NCBI GenBank assembly: GCA_051745935.1
Contig: JBNJEM010000009.1
Location: forward strand, 1-32,428
Origin: JBNJEM01 sp051745935
GTDB lineage: Bacteria > Planctomycetota > Planctomycetia > Pirellulales > Pirellulaceae
Direction: 5' to 3'
DNA: 32,428 nucleotides
Positions 1 through 9,785 of the stretch are shown here, piece by piece (positions within the stretch are counted from its first letter, which is position 1; every line of letters begins with the position of its first letter). The notes below the pieces were generated by a model, which saw only the letters and a program-made list of their open reading frames with translations, made no database searches and was not told where the DNA came from. The translations under genes were made by a program, and so were the position numbers.

Positions 1-6
1 CGGAAT

Positions 7-915
7 GTGCTGAAGGCGGGCATGATCGGGCTGACGACGTCTCACGTGCCAGCCTTTACCGATGTGGTCAACGATCCGAATGCCTCGGGCCCGTTGGCCG
101 ACGTGAAGGTCGTGGCGGGTTTTCCCGGCGGCGTCAAAGACAATCCTGCCAGTTGGGGACGGCGCGAGAAGTTTACGGAAGCGATGCGGGAAAGAGGGGT
201 AACAATCCACGACTCGATCCCGGAGATGCTCGAGCACGTGGATGTCGTGTTTTTGGAAGAAGTGGACGGAAGACCTCATCTGGAGATGGCCCGGCCGGTG
301 ATCGAGGCGGGCAAGCCCCTTTTCATCGACAAGCCGTTGGCTGCCTCCCTGAGCGATTGCATCGAGATTTTCCGGTTGGCCAAAGAGAACAACGTGCCCT
401 GTTTTTCTAGTTCATCGCTTCGGTTCAGTTCTGGTTTCCAGTCCGCCCGCGGCGGGAATGAGCAGTTTGGTGAAATTAAAAGCTGTACGGCATGGAGTCC
501 CATGAGTATTGAGCCTCATCACCCCGACCTCTTCTGGTATGGGATCCATGGCTGTGAAATCCTCTTCACGATCATGGGGCCCGGCTGTGAAACGGTCACC
601 CGCGAGGCACGGGAGAAGGTCGTTGGCGTCTGGTCGGATGGACGGACCGGAACCTTCCAGGGAAAGAAAGGGTACGGCGCCCGAGTGGTGGGCACCAAGA
701 GCACCGGGAACGCCGGGGAGCACGAGGGATACAAACCGCTGGTGCTCGAAATCTGCCGATTCTTCAAGACGGGCAAACCGCCGGTTTCCGCCGCCGAAAC
801 GCTGGAGATCTACACGTTCATGGAAGCGGCCGACGAAAGCAAACGCCAAGGCGGCAAGCCCGTGAGCATGAAAGACGTTTTCGAGAAAGCCGTGAAGGCG
901 AACGAGGCTCGATAA
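7..915 (+). CDS. Gfo/Idh/MocA-family oxidoreductase-like protein, possibly 5' partial
   Basis: The 302-residue product resembles NAD(P)-dependent sugar or inositol dehydrogenases of the Gfo/Idh/MocA family. The N-terminal Rossmann part has GMIGLTTSH (residues 5-13), a variant of the usual glycine-rich loop, and the family's EKP-type motif appears as IDKPLAAS around residue 109 (K109, P110), the lysine expected near the active site. The C-terminal half would be the substrate domain. The substrate cannot be told; many planctomycetes carry dozens of such paralogues. The assumed GTG start at base 7 is at the window edge and the frame is open upstream to base 1, so the true start may lie outside. 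A second gene follows 12 bases after the stop in the same direction, suggesting co-transcription. Confidence 0.75.
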   Translation: MLKAGMIGLTTSHVPAFTDVVNDPNASGPLADVKVVAGFPGGVKDNPASWGRREKFTEAMRERGVTIHDSIPEMLEHVDVVFLEEVDGRPHLEMARPVIEAGKPLFIDKPLAASLSDCIEIFRLAKENNVPCFSSSSLRFSSGFQSARGGNEQFGEIKSCTAWSPMSIEPHHPDLFWYGIHGCEILFTIMGPGCETVTREAREKVVGVWSDGRTGTFQGKKGYGARVVGTKSTGNAGEHEGYKPLVLEICRFFKTGKPPVSAAETLEIYTFMEAADESKRQGGKPVSMKDVFEKAVKANEAR

Positions 916-927
916 GGGTACGGACCG

Positions 928-1374
928 ATGGTGGCGACATATGATCGAAACGGCATTCGCTTTTGCTATCCGGAGAATTGGAAGATACAGGAAGACGAAC
1001 CGAAACCGGACGAGTACTGCGTCACGCTGCAGAGCCCGGGAAGTGGGTTTTGGATGTTGCACGTCTTTGAATCGGTGGAGTCTCTGCAGCGGCTGGCCGC
1101 GGAAGTGAAACAGTCGATCCAACGGGAATATGAAGAAGCGGACGTGGAGGCCGTGAAGGACCATATCGAGGGAACTCCACTGCCCGGATACGATCTGCAG
1201 TTTTGTTGCTTGCACTTCGTGGTCAGCGCCGCGGTCCGGAGTTTCTCGCTCGGTGATCGCACGTGTGTCCTGCTCTCCCAAGCCGAAGACTCTGAATTTG
1301 AACAAATGGCGCCCGTGTTCTCCGCCATAACCACGAGCTTGATCCAAGAAGCCAATTCAAGTAACGGCGACTAA
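928..1374 (+). CDS. Conserved-looking small protein of unknown function
   Basis: The 148-residue protein starts at ATG 928, twelve bases after the oxidoreductase stop, so the two are probably one transcript. It has no signal peptide or membrane segment. The N-terminus (NGIRFCYPENWKI) followed by alternating beta-like stretches and a C-terminal helix recalls PsbP/Mog1-like small domains, where a 'FxYPxxWxI' opening is common; this is an inference from pattern only. Cysteines are frequent (FCCLHF near residue 92). The function is not recognised. Coding is supported by the close spacing, normal codon use and composition. Confidence 0.6.
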   Translation: MVATYDRNGIRFCYPENWKIQEDEPKPDEYCVTLQSPGSGFWMLHVFESVESLQRLAAEVKQSIQREYEEADVEAVKDHIEGTPLPGYDLQFCCLHFVVSAAVRSFSLGDRTCVLLSQAEDSEFEQMAPVFSAITTSLIQEANSSNGD

Positions 1375-2069
1375 ACGACGCTGCGCCATGTCGCAACCCG
1401 CGGCCAGGGGAATGAAGCCCGAAACGCGAAATCGAGCCACCAGGCATCATAAAGACCCCCCCATCACGCGGCCATCCTCCACGGGCCTCGGTCGTAAGTT
1501 CGTCGGATGCTAGCAGTGTCGGCGTGAATTGATCTTGGGTAACCGTTCACGGGTCGGGAGTAAAACAACCGCTAATCAACGCCGGTAACTGCAAGTAGAC
1601 AGCCTTCAGAGAGTTCATGGTTCACCGGCATTGATCCGTATTCTGCCCAACTTCATCATTCGAAATTCCTTGCTCGATATTCGATATTCCCTCCGCGCTC
1701 CGGACTCATCAGAGAGACCATACGTAGCCGTTCAAGGCCTCCGGCCGTGAACGGCTGCGATCTTGGAAAAGTCCAGGTTTGGGGCTTCAATCGGGTAAAA
1801 CGGCGGACCCTTCTTAGGCGCCCGTATAGTGAACAAATACCCCTCCTCCGGTCTCGCGCGGACCAAGTTATGACCAAGGCCTTCTCCACGCGGCCACCCT
1901 CTTCCACCGCCCCCTATTTTCTCCAGCCTCACTAACTGAGATAACCCGTCGGTTTGAATGAGGACGGGGCGGGTTACTGTCCGATAACCAACAGAGTCCG
2001 TGGAAGCGTGGGCGGAGGTTCTGGAGGAACGTGAACTGATTTTGAGGCAAGGCAGCACGGAGGCTTAGC
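1375..2069. other. Intergenic region, 695 bases, with small repeats and hairpins
   Basis: No convincing gene. At 1651-1690 lies an AT-rich phrase with TCGATAT twice in tandem (1674-1687). A hairpin with 9-bp arms (AGCCGTTCA at 1726-1734 and its complement at 1748-1756) encloses a GGCC/GGCC inner pair. TAACCCG at 1942-1948 pairs with CGGGTTA at 1970-1976, about 95 bases before the large surface protein gene, and could sit in its leader. Minus-strand open frames across 1656-2058 show no recognisable family. Confidence 0.6.
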
Positions 2070-5000
2070 GTGAAATTGTTCTCAAGGCTTCTATCGCGTG
2101 GGGGGCGTCGCGGGTTGACGAGCAAGAAGCTCGCGTCAAGCGAGACGAACTTTCAACGTCGCTGCACGCCTCGCTGCACGCGTCGCTGCACGTTCGAGAA
2201 GATGGAACCGCGAGAGATGCTCTCGGCCGATCCGATCGAATTGGGCACCATTTATGTAGAGGAAGACATGGGGTCCGACTCGCACGGCGATCGATTTGAA
2301 GTCACTTTTTCAGGCGGGGCCTCCGACACGGAACTGACGCGGCTGGTCATCAACGGCGACCAGAACACCCCGGGGTTTTCGGTGGGTGACGTGTTCTTTG
2401 ACACGGAACCGGGGGAGTTGGGGGCTGATGGTTCGATGGGATTCTCGGTCGAGAAATTGACGTCGAGCAATTCCGACGCGGACGTGCAGGCGCATGTGGA
2501 GGACGGATCGTCCGAGCTAGTCCTGGAGTTTCGGAATTTCGGGCCAGGGGACAGACTCGTGTTCTCCATAGACGTGGATGAAGTGGTGGATTTCGATTCA
2601 GAAGAAACGGATCTCGAGACGATCAACGCAGGCATTGATCCCATCACCTCGGGTGTCGAGTTCCAAAGCTCGCAACTGGTCGCGCACTTCTCGGCCCCGC
2701 ACTACAAGGACGCTGAAGCCGACACCATTTTCTGGAATCGTTATGACGACGCGCTCGATGCGACAGGTTTGGATTTACCAGAGGACAACTGGCAAGAGAA
2801 ACGTGACCGCACGGCGGGTGCTTTTGTTGGTATAGAGCAAGAGATTGATCCGGCCTCGATCAGCGGCTTTGTCTATTCCGACGACAATAACGACGGGGTT
2901 CGTGACAGCGGGGAACAAGGTCTGGCCGGCATCACGATCGACATAATTCCCGTCGACACGGTGGAGCCGCAACAAACCGTGACGGTCACCACGAACGGGA
3001 GCGGGTATTATGAAGCTCTTGATCTGTCGCCCGGGACCTATCGTGTCGTGCAACCGGTCCAACCCGACGGCTATCTTGACGGTCTCGACACCGCCGGGAC
3101 GGTCAACGGCGAACGGCGGGGCATGGCGGTCAATCCGGGCGACGATATTGAAGACATCTTCCTCGCTGGTGGAGAGGGTGGCGTGGAGTACAACTTCGGT
3201 GAGCTCCTACCAGCCACTCTCGCCGGTAGCGTGTGTATTTCGGATCGTCACGGCGAGTGTTTCGGTGACGGCACCACGACGGAACCCGTTGCGGGCGTGA
3301 CGGTTCACCTGCTGGATGCAACGGAACAAATAGTCGGCGAAACGGTCACCGACGCTGACGGGAATTACCAGTTCGTCGATCTGGAACCGGGCACGTATTC
3401 CGTCATTGAAATCACGCCACCCGGCCTGATAGATGCCGGCGCGGCGGCCGGCCACGTGGACGGGACGACGCGAGGTCGAGTCGTCGATGCCAACACCATC
3501 GTGGATGTCGACCTGCAGCCCGGCAACGATGCGCGGGAGTACGACTTCTGCGAACATCTGCCTGCCAGCCTCTCGGGCTACGTCTATCATGACCGCAATG
3601 ACAACGGCTTGCATGAAGACGGTGAAGAGCCGATTTCGGACGTCACCGTGGCGTTATTCGATCAAGAGGGTGAACGAGTGGGCGTGACGGAGACGGATGC
3701 CGACGGGTTTTACGAATTTGTTGGCCTCTCGGCCGGCACCTATAGCCTATCCGAGAGCCAGCCAGACGACTGGCTCGACGGCGATGATACGCCGGGAAGA
3801 GTCGACGGCGAGGTGTCCGGCTCGGTATCCCAGAGCGACACGATCAACGACATTGAACTGTTGTGGGGCTCAGCGGGGGTTGAATACAACTTTGGTGAGC
3901 TATTGCCCGGCTCGATCCAGGGTGTGGTGTACGCGGATACGAACCGGAACTGCCATTTCGATTCCGACGAGGACCCGATCCCCGACGTAAAGATCGAGTT
4001 GCTGGACGCCGACGGCGGGGTCATTGCGACAACCCATACGAATGAGGAGGGTGCGTACATATTCCAAGGGCTCACTCCGGACGTTCACGCCGTGCGTGAA
4101 ACGCAGCCAGCCGGGTATTTTCACGGAGGGCAATCGGCGGGTTCACACGGTGGCGACGACTCGGTGGATGACCTGATCTCCGACATTCCGGTGGGCTCGG
4201 ATCAGCACCTGCTGCAGTACAACTTCTGCGAGATTGCCCCGGGCAGCATCTCCGGGATCGTTTACGCCGATCCGAACGAAAACGAGGTATTTGACGAGGG
4301 TGAGGAGCCGATCGAAGCGGTCACGGTTCAACTGCTCGACGCCGACGGCAACATCCTGGAGACGGCTCGCACCAACGCGGGAGGGCACTATGAATTCCTG
4401 GACCTTGAACCGGGGCAATACACCGTGCGGGAACTGCAGCCCGAGGGGTATTTTCACGGCGGCCAACAAGCCGGATCGCACGGTGGCGACGACTCGGCGA
4501 ATGACCTGATCTCCGGCATTCCGGTGGGCCCGGATCAGCAGCTGGTGCATTATAACTTCTCCGAAATTACTCCGGGCAGCATCTCCGGGATCGTTTACGC
4601 CGATTCGAATGAAAACGAGGTGTTTGACGAGGGTGAGGAGCCGATCGAAGCGGTCACGGTTGAACTGCTCGACGCCGACGGCAACATCCTGGAGACGGCT
4701 CGCACGAACGCGGGAGGGCACTATGAATTCCTGGACCTTGAACCGGGGCAATACGCCGTCCGGGAACTGCAGCCCGAGGGGTATTTTCACGGCGGCCAAC
4801 AAGCCGGATCGCACGGTGGCGACGACTCGGCGAATGACCTGATCTCCGGCATTCCGGTGGGCCCGGATCAGCAGCTGGTGCATTACAACTTCTCCGAACT
4901 TACTCCGGGCAGCATCTCCGGGATCGTCTATGTCGATCCGAATCAAAACGAGGTGTTTGACGAGGGTGAGGAACCGATCGAAGCGGTCACGGTTCAACTG

Positions 5001-6893
5001 CTCGACGCCGACGGCAACATCCTGGAGACGGCTCGCACGAACGCGGGGGGGCATTATGAATTCCTGGACCTTGAACCGGGGCAATACGCCGTCCGGGAAC
5101 TGCAGCCCGAGGAATTTTTTCATGGCGGGCAACAAGCGGGATCGCACGGCGGGAATGATTTCTCAACGGATTTGATCACCGCCATCGCCGTCGGGGCCGA
5201 TGAACAGCTGGCGCGGTACAATTTCTCGGAACTGCCCCCTGCTTCCATCTCCGGCTACGTGTTCCAGGATGGTCATCCTATTCAGACAACCGACGGTAAC
5301 ATTCCCGACAAGCTGGCCGATATTCGCGATGGGGAGCGGAAGCCCGGTGATCGTCCGATTGCCGGTGTCACGCTCGAGTTGAGGCACGGCCTGAACGGCC
5401 AGCCGATACTTGGACAACAATCGTTGGACGGCACCGACTCCGAGGCCCCTCTCACCGCCGTGACCGACGCGGACGGCTACTACGAGTTTCGTGGCTTGCC
5501 CCCTGGCAGTTATGCCGTCTACCAAGTGCATCCGGAAGCATATCAGGACGGGATCGACACGCCAGGATCCACGGGCGGACTGCCCTTCAACATCAGCCAC
5601 GAACCCGACGGCCCGTTCCTGCAATTGCTTAACCAGCTGAGGAGCAGGCTGGCGAAGGATCCGGGCGACGACGCAATCGTGCAGATTCCGTTGAGGCCGG
5701 GCCAATCGTCGGTGGAAAACAACTTCAGTGAAGTGATGGTGACGCGAAAGATCGTACCACCTACGCCACCGAGGCCGGATCCTCCGAGCATTGAATCGCG
5801 GGAACTGGTGATACCGCCGCCCATTCCGCTGCCACCCTCGATACCGGATCTACCACGCTCAAGTCCCGACTTCGGGTACATTTCAGGCGGAAGTGAACCG
5901 CGGATGACGTGGCATTTAAGCGTCGTCAACGGCGGGATGCCACGCGGTTCGCGACCGGACACCAACACCGTGAAGGGCACTTGGCGCACCATCTCGTACC
6001 TGCATCAACCCCAATGGGTTTCCATGACCATGGACCAGGGGCGGTGGACCCTGCCAGAAGGCACGCTTCGAGGGATGAAGGCCGCTTCGGAAAGTGTCGT
6101 ATTCGGTATTCCCGGCGGCATCCCGATTAGCGGCGACTTCAACGGCGATGGCACCTCCCAGTTCGGAGTTTATCATCAAGGTCAATGGTTCATTGATGTC
6201 AACGGCAACGGCCGGTGGGACGCCGAGGATTTATGGGCCCGGCTTGGCGCGATCGAAGATCTCCCGATCGTGGGCGACTGGGACGGTGACGGAAAGGATG
6301 ACATTGGGATTTTCGGTCCCGAATGGCGGGGAGACCCACACGCGATCAGGGCTGAACCGGGACTTCCCAGTCCACAAAATCAGTATCCGCGCCTGCTGCG
6401 CCATGCCGACGCGCCCCCCAAGAACCTGCCGCCGGAGCCGCGGGACGCGACCGATGGTCACCGGGTGCTGAAACACACGGCGGCCGGATCCCCACGTATC
6501 GATGTCATTGATCACGTCTTCCGGTTCGGGTTCGCGGGCGATGTGCCCGTTGCTGGTGATTGGAACGGTGACGGAATCCATTCCATCGGCGTGTTCCGCG
6601 GCGGTACCTGGTACCTGGATGTCGACGGGGACGGCCGGTACACCGATCAGGATGTGATCGCCACGTTCGGCGAACTCGGTGATCTACCGGTGGTCGGCGA
6701 TTTCAACGGCGATGGAATCGATCAGATCGGCATCTATCGCAAAGGCACCTGGACACTCGACTCCAACGGAAACCACCAGATCGACGCCCATGACGAAGTG
6801 TTCCGGCTCGGGGACGCGAAAGCAAAACCGGTCGTGGGCGACTGGAATGGCGACGGTACGGATGAGCCCGCCATCTATCGCGATGCTGGCTGA
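2070..6893 (+). CDS. Giant surface protein: LEPR-XLL motif, eight SdrD B-like domains, FG-GAP-like repeats
   Basis: The 1607-residue protein starts at GTG 2070 behind GGAGG (2059-2063). A basic N-terminus leads to FEKMEPREMLSAD (42-54), matching the planctomycete LEPR-XLL motif found near the start of very large exported proteins. After a beta-rich region come eight B-type (SdrD/Cna-B, prealbumin-like) domains starting near residues 263, 385, 500, 614, 725, 836, 947 and 1059. Each opens with a pattern like SISGxVYxDxNxN and has YEFxxLxPGxY later; the Asp-rich loops suggest calcium binding. A proline-rich linker (about 1228-1265) precedes five GDxNGDG-type repeats (1350 to the end), like calcium-binding FG-GAP/VCBS blades. 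No C-terminal sorting signal or membrane anchor is visible. The likely role is a cell-surface or secreted structural or adhesive protein. Domains 5-7 are almost identical, pointing to recent duplication. Confidence 0.88.
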   Translation: MKLFSRLLSRGGRRGLTSKKLASSETNFQRRCTPRCTRRCTFEKMEPREMLSADPIELGTIYVEEDMGSDSHGDRFEVTFSGGASDTELTRLVINGDQNTPGFSVGDVFFDTEPGELGADGSMGFSVEKLTSSNSDADVQAHVEDGSSELVLEFRNFGPGDRLVFSIDVDEVVDFDSEETDLETINAGIDPITSGVEFQSSQLVAHFSAPHYKDAEADTIFWNRYDDALDATGLDLPEDNWQEKRDRTAGAFVGIEQEIDPASISGFVYSDDNNDGVRDSGEQGLAGITIDIIPVDTVEPQQTVTVTTNGSGYYEALDLSPGTYRVVQPVQPDGYLDGLDTAGTVNGERRGMAVNPGDDIEDIFLAGGEGGVEYNFGELLPATLAGSVCISDRHGECFGDGTTTEPVAGVTVHLLDATEQIVGETVTDADGNYQFVDLEPGTYSVIEITPPGLIDAGAAAGHVDGTTRGRVVDANTIVDVDLQPGNDAREYDFCEHLPASLSGYVYHDRNDNGLHEDGEEPISDVTVALFDQEGERVGVTETDADGFYEFVGLSAGTYSLSESQPDDWLDGDDTPGRVDGEVSGSVSQSDTINDIELLWGSAGVEYNFGELLPGSIQGVVYADTNRNCHFDSDEDPIPDVKIELLDADGGVIATTHTNEEGAYIFQGLTPDVHAVRETQPAGYFHGGQSAGSHGGDDSVDDLISDIPVGSDQHLLQYNFCEIAPGSISGIVYADPNENEVFDEGEEPIEAVTVQLLDADGNILETARTNAGGHYEFLDLEPGQYTVRELQPEGYFHGGQQAGSHGGDDSANDLISGIPVGPDQQLVHYNFSEITPGSISGIVYADSNENEVFDEGEEPIEAVTVELLDADGNILETARTNAGGHYEFLDLEPGQYAVRELQPEGYFHGGQQAGSHGGDDSANDLISGIPVGPDQQLVHYNFSELTPGSISGIVYVDPNQNEVFDEGEEPIEAVTVQLLDADGNILETARTNAGGHYEFLDLEPGQYAVRELQPEEFFHGGQQAGSHGGNDFSTDLITAIAVGADEQLARYNFSELPPASISGYVFQDGHPIQTTDGNIPDKLADIRDGERKPGDRPIAGVTLELRHGLNGQPILGQQSLDGTDSEAPLTAVTDADGYYEFRGLPPGSYAVYQVHPEAYQDGIDTPGSTGGLPFNISHEPDGPFLQLLNQLRSRLAKDPGDDAIVQIPLRPGQSSVENNFSEVMVTRKIVPPTPPRPDPPSIESRELVIPPPIPLPPSIPDLPRSSPDFGYISGGSEPRMTWHLSVVNGGMPRGSRPDTNTVKGTWRTISYLHQPQWVSMTMDQGRWTLPEGTLRGMKAASESVVFGIPGGIPISGDFNGDGTSQFGVYHQGQWFIDVNGNGRWDAEDLWARLGAIEDLPIVGDWDGDGKDDIGIFGPEWRGDPHAIRAEPGLPSPQNQYPRLLRHADAPPKNLPPEPRDATDGHRVLKHTAAGSPRIDVIDHVFRFGFAGDVPVAGDWNGDGIHSIGVFRGGTWYLDVDGDGRYTDQDVIATFGELGDLPVVGDFNGDGIDQIGIYRKGTWTLDSNGNHQIDAHDEVFRLGDAKAKPVVGDWNGDGTDEPAIYRDAG
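2159..2194 (+). repeat. 12-bp tandem repeat, three units, inside the surface protein gene
   Basis: TCGCTGCACG recurs at 2159, 2171 and 2183, a 12-base period that encodes R-C-T-x three times (residues 31-42) directly before the LEPR-XLL-like motif. The period is a multiple of three, so copy-number change would keep the frame. Confidence 0.85.
4242..5240 (+). repeat. Three tandem near-identical 333-bp units (111 residues each)
   Basis: Units begin at the glycine codon of GSISGIVY at 4242, 4575 and 4908, an exact period of 333 bases. The first two differ at only a few bases. The third matches closely, then diverges in its last third (after about 5110). A more diverged unit of the same length precedes them at 3909. 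This is in-frame domain duplication inside the surface protein. Confidence 0.92.
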
Positions 6894-7059
6894 TGCCGTC
6901 CCGTCGCTGACCGGACGCCCGGCCGCCACCAACCAGAAATCCATGGGGCCCGTTTGGCGTGTCTTTCGGTCGGGATCCTCATCCGTGTCGTCCGTGAAAT
7001 CCGTGGTTTAAGTCCCCGTCGCCCACATTGTTCCGATGCCGGCGGTACGTCTCGCGATT

Positions 7060-9486
7060 TCATTCGATCACGACCTCCTGAATCCCGGCGGAGAATTCTT
7101 CCCGCAGATCGATTTCGATCTTGATGGCCTTGGTCGTGACGGGATCAAACGCAACCTGGTTGAATTGGTCTTTTTCAGTGCGGTAGGGACCGCGGTTTTT
7201 CACGGGTTGAAATTCGTCCGAGGCATCCGCGTAAAGCACTCGCCATGACTTTGGCACGCGGCACGCGCCGCGGCCCGTGTCGTCGAACCAGTAGACCTTG
7301 ACACTCGATAACTCACGAGGCTGTTCCCATTCGAATTTCACCCATTCCGTGGTGCCGGTATGTGGCCAGAAATCGAGGTGCAAACGGGAGGAATCGGCCG
7401 AGTTGGCCGGCACATTCTGATCCTTGATCGCGTCCAGCGAAACGTGGACAAAGGAGGCCGTGGTTTTACTGATATGGGTCAACGTATCGGCGGGCTGGGG
7501 GCGAGCCGCCTGGGGGACGCGAGCGGGCCAGACCGTCATCTCGCTTCGACCACGATGCGACCATGCATAGTACGGGATCGCCATGAAGGATCGTTTCTTA
7601 TCCGGGACGATCCGGCCGTCCAACGTCCGTTTCGCCGTTTCCGCCTCGCCGCTGATCGTGACGACGCCGCCCAGCAGGTCAGGCTGATATCGGCTGCCCA
7701 ACTCCGCGTTGTCGGGGATGACCAGGTCGAGGACCTTGCCGTTGTTGTCCGGTCCTTCCAAGCAATAGACCATCGGGCCGCGCTGCAAGGCTACTTTTCC
7801 TTTGTCGGCCGCCACCTTCTCATGGGCGATGATCCGGCGGATCGGCATCGGCAACTGCAACTCGATCGTGTCGCCTTGCTCCCACTCGCGTTCAATCCGC
7901 GCGTATCCCCGGGCAACATCGAAAGATACGGACTCACCATTCACTTCAATTGACGCCTCGTCCGCCATCTCGTTCACAAACGAATAGAGGTCACTCGGCA
8001 CGGGCTGGTTTCGGGCCCAGCCCGGTATCCGGACGTTGAGGGTAAACCTGCCCGTTCGCTCCGGGGTCAGAGTGATCTTCACGTCGCCGTTCCATGGATA
8101 ACGAGTCTCCTGGGCAAGCTGGATCTTGTTGCTCGCGGTGTCGATCGTGACATCGCTGCCGAGGAACAGGTTCACGTAGACGTCGTTCTCCTTGGAAGCG
8201 TAAGCGAAGCCGGGAACCGACGGAATAAAACGGGCGATGTTGGACGGGCAGCAGGCGCAGCCGAACCAGGGGCTGCGTTGGTGCTGGCCGGTCGATTCGA
8301 GCACGTTCGGATAGAAGAAGCGATCGCCTTCCATGGAGATTCCGGACAGGGCGGCGTTGTACATGGTGCGTTCGAGCGCGTCGATGTACTTCGCGTCGCC
8401 GTGCATCAGGAACATGCGATGGTTCCAGAGGATGTTCGCGATGGACGCGCACGTTTCGCAATAGGCCGTCATATTGGGCAGTTCGTAGGGTCCGCCAAAT
8501 CCCTCATGGCCGCCGGCCGCGCCGATGCCGCCGGTGATGTACAGCTTGGTGGTTACCACGTCATTCCAGATTGCATCGATGGCCTTGATGTAATCCATGT
8601 TTCCGGTCAAGGCCGCCACGTCCGCCATGCCGGTATACTGGTAGGCGGCCCGGACGCTGTGGCCGACCGCCTTGGTCTGTTCAACCACCGGCTTGTGATC
8701 CTGGCCGTAGGTCCCGTACAGTCCCCCGTTTCCGTCCGGGCCTCGTTGGCCTTTTCGCCCCCGCTGATCCAGAAAGAACTTGGCCTGGTCCAAATACTTC
8801 TCGTTACCGGTGACGCGGTACAGCTTGCAGAGGGCAATTTCGATTTCCTGGTGGCCCGGCGGGTCGGTGCGACCGTCGGGGTTGAAGACGCGGCGGATCA
8901 AATCGGCGTTCTCCTTGGCGATTTTCAAGAACGTCTCGTCGCCGGTGACTTCGTGGTGCGCGACGGCCGCTTCGTACATGTGTCCCGCGCAGTACAGTTC
9001 GTGAATCCATTGGATGTTCGTCCAACGCTTTTCCGGTTGATGGTCAGGCACGGAATAGAACGTGAAGAGATAGCCATCATCCCACTGGGCCTTCTGGATC
9101 ACATGAACCAACCGGTCCAGGTATGACCGCATTTCCTGGTCGGAATGCACCTGCAGCGAATAGGCCGCTCCTTCCATGATCTTGTAGACATCGGAATCAT
9201 TGAAGGCGGCGCCTTCGTGCTTTCCCTCCTTCAGACCGGCCGCCTTTTCGAAGTTGCTGATCCGGTCGGTCTTTTCACACTGCTCGAACGCGTACGGGAT
9301 GGTCACCGTGCGGTTCGTCTCCAGACGAGGCGTCCAGAAATCGTCCGCCACGTCGACGCGGCTGAAGGGAATCGGCGTCACGTTGTAATCCCGCTGGAGA
9401 TCTTCTGATTCCGACGCCTCCACGCACTGGGCTGGATCGAGGGAAAGGGCGAGTCCGAGGCAAAAAATCGTCGCTGCGTGTTTCAT
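7060..9486 (-). CDS. Secreted glycoside hydrolase family 127 (beta-L-arabinofuranosidase, DUF1680)
   Basis: The 808-residue protein (from ATG 9486) has a hydrophobic signal peptide at its N-terminus, so it probably works in the periplasm or outside. The alpha/alpha barrel carries the complete GH127 active-site set: HEGFGG with E328 (acid/base), YCETC with E344 and C346 (zinc ligands), and GCACCPSN with C412 (nucleophile) and C413. These spacings equal those known for HypBA1 (Glu322, Glu338, Cys340, Cys417, Cys418). The C-terminal part (about the last 100 residues) looks like a beta-sandwich or galactose-binding-like domain. The ATG was chosen because GAGG lies nine bases upstream; an in-frame TTG at 9501 would overlap that site. 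The gene is divergent from a sulfatase, which suggests joint use of a sulfated glycan containing arabinose; the exact substrate is an inference. Confidence 0.9.
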   Translation of the reverse strand: MKHAATIFCLGLALSLDPAQCVEASESEDLQRDYNVTPIPFSRVDVADDFWTPRLETNRTVTIPYAFEQCEKTDRISNFEKAAGLKEGKHEGAAFNDSDVYKIMEGAAYSLQVHSDQEMRSYLDRLVHVIQKAQWDDGYLFTFYSVPDHQPEKRWTNIQWIHELYCAGHMYEAAVAHHEVTGDETFLKIAKENADLIRRVFNPDGRTDPPGHQEIEIALCKLYRVTGNEKYLDQAKFFLDQRGRKGQRGPDGNGGLYGTYGQDHKPVVEQTKAVGHSVRAAYQYTGMADVAALTGNMDYIKAIDAIWNDVVTTKLYITGGIGAAGGHEGFGGPYELPNMTAYCETCASIANILWNHRMFLMHGDAKYIDALERTMYNAALSGISMEGDRFFYPNVLESTGQHQRSPWFGCACCPSNIARFIPSVPGFAYASKENDVYVNLFLGSDVTIDTASNKIQLAQETRYPWNGDVKITLTPERTGRFTLNVRIPGWARNQPVPSDLYSFVNEMADEASIEVNGESVSFDVARGYARIEREWEQGDTIELQLPMPIRRIIAHEKVAADKGKVALQRGPMVYCLEGPDNNGKVLDLVIPDNAELGSRYQPDLLGGVVTISGEAETAKRTLDGRIVPDKKRSFMAIPYYAWSHRGRSEMTVWPARVPQAARPQPADTLTHISKTTASFVHVSLDAIKDQNVPANSADSSRLHLDFWPHTGTTEWVKFEWEQPRELSSVKVYWFDDTGRGACRVPKSWRVLYADASDEFQPVKNRGPYRTEKDQFNQVAFDPVTTKAIKIEIDLREEFSAGIQEVVIE

Positions 9487-9495
9487 CAGTTGAAT

Positions 9496-9499
9496 CCTC
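9496..9499 (-). promoter_or_regulatory. Ribosome binding site deciding the GH127 start
   Basis: Read on the minus strand this is GAGG, nine bases before ATG 9486. It supports ATG over the in-frame TTG at 9501, which would lie upstream of the site. Confidence 0.6.
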
Positions 9500-9588
9500 A
9501 AAATGGCAAGTCAGCGTACTTGATAATCCAGGTGGGGAGATTCTCTGGTCAGACGGGCATTCTTGGCTGGGTGGAAATTGACAGAATA

Positions 9589-9690
9589 TACCGGTCTCGG
9601 ATGACTTTCTCCGCCGCGAGTCCGACCAACGGGAGGACGGCTTGCGTCGGGCCGCTTTCCACCCGGAAAAATCCAATCGCCTGAAATATA
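9589..9690 (+). repeat. 102-bp dispersed repeat, copy 1
   Basis: Runs from TACCGGTC to CTGAAATATA. By hand alignment it is about 91% identical to copy 4 with no gaps. It sits 187 bases upstream of the sulfatase start and begins and ends with TA. Confidence 0.9.
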
Positions 9691-9785
9691 ATTCCCGGGT
9701 CGATGACCGCGAACCGTTGGAATGTCTCAAAACCAATAGTGTCGCACGAATCATTCCGCCTCGCAAGGCCGGTGGCCGCGCGCCG

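Noticed and set aside
412..1347. 311-residue minus-strand open frame
   Set aside because: It is antisense to the oxidoreductase and the following small gene, has no recognisable domain and is explained by composition.
4143..5147. 334-residue minus-strand open frame with repeats
   Set aside because: It is the antisense shadow of the tandem B-domains; its repeats merely mirror the 333-bp units.
4242..5240. CRISPR-like array
   Set aside because: The units are 333 bp, contiguous and in frame within one gene; there are no short repeats with spacers.
8278..9126. 282-residue plus-strand frame
   Set aside because: Antisense to GH127, which has a complete active site; no family match.
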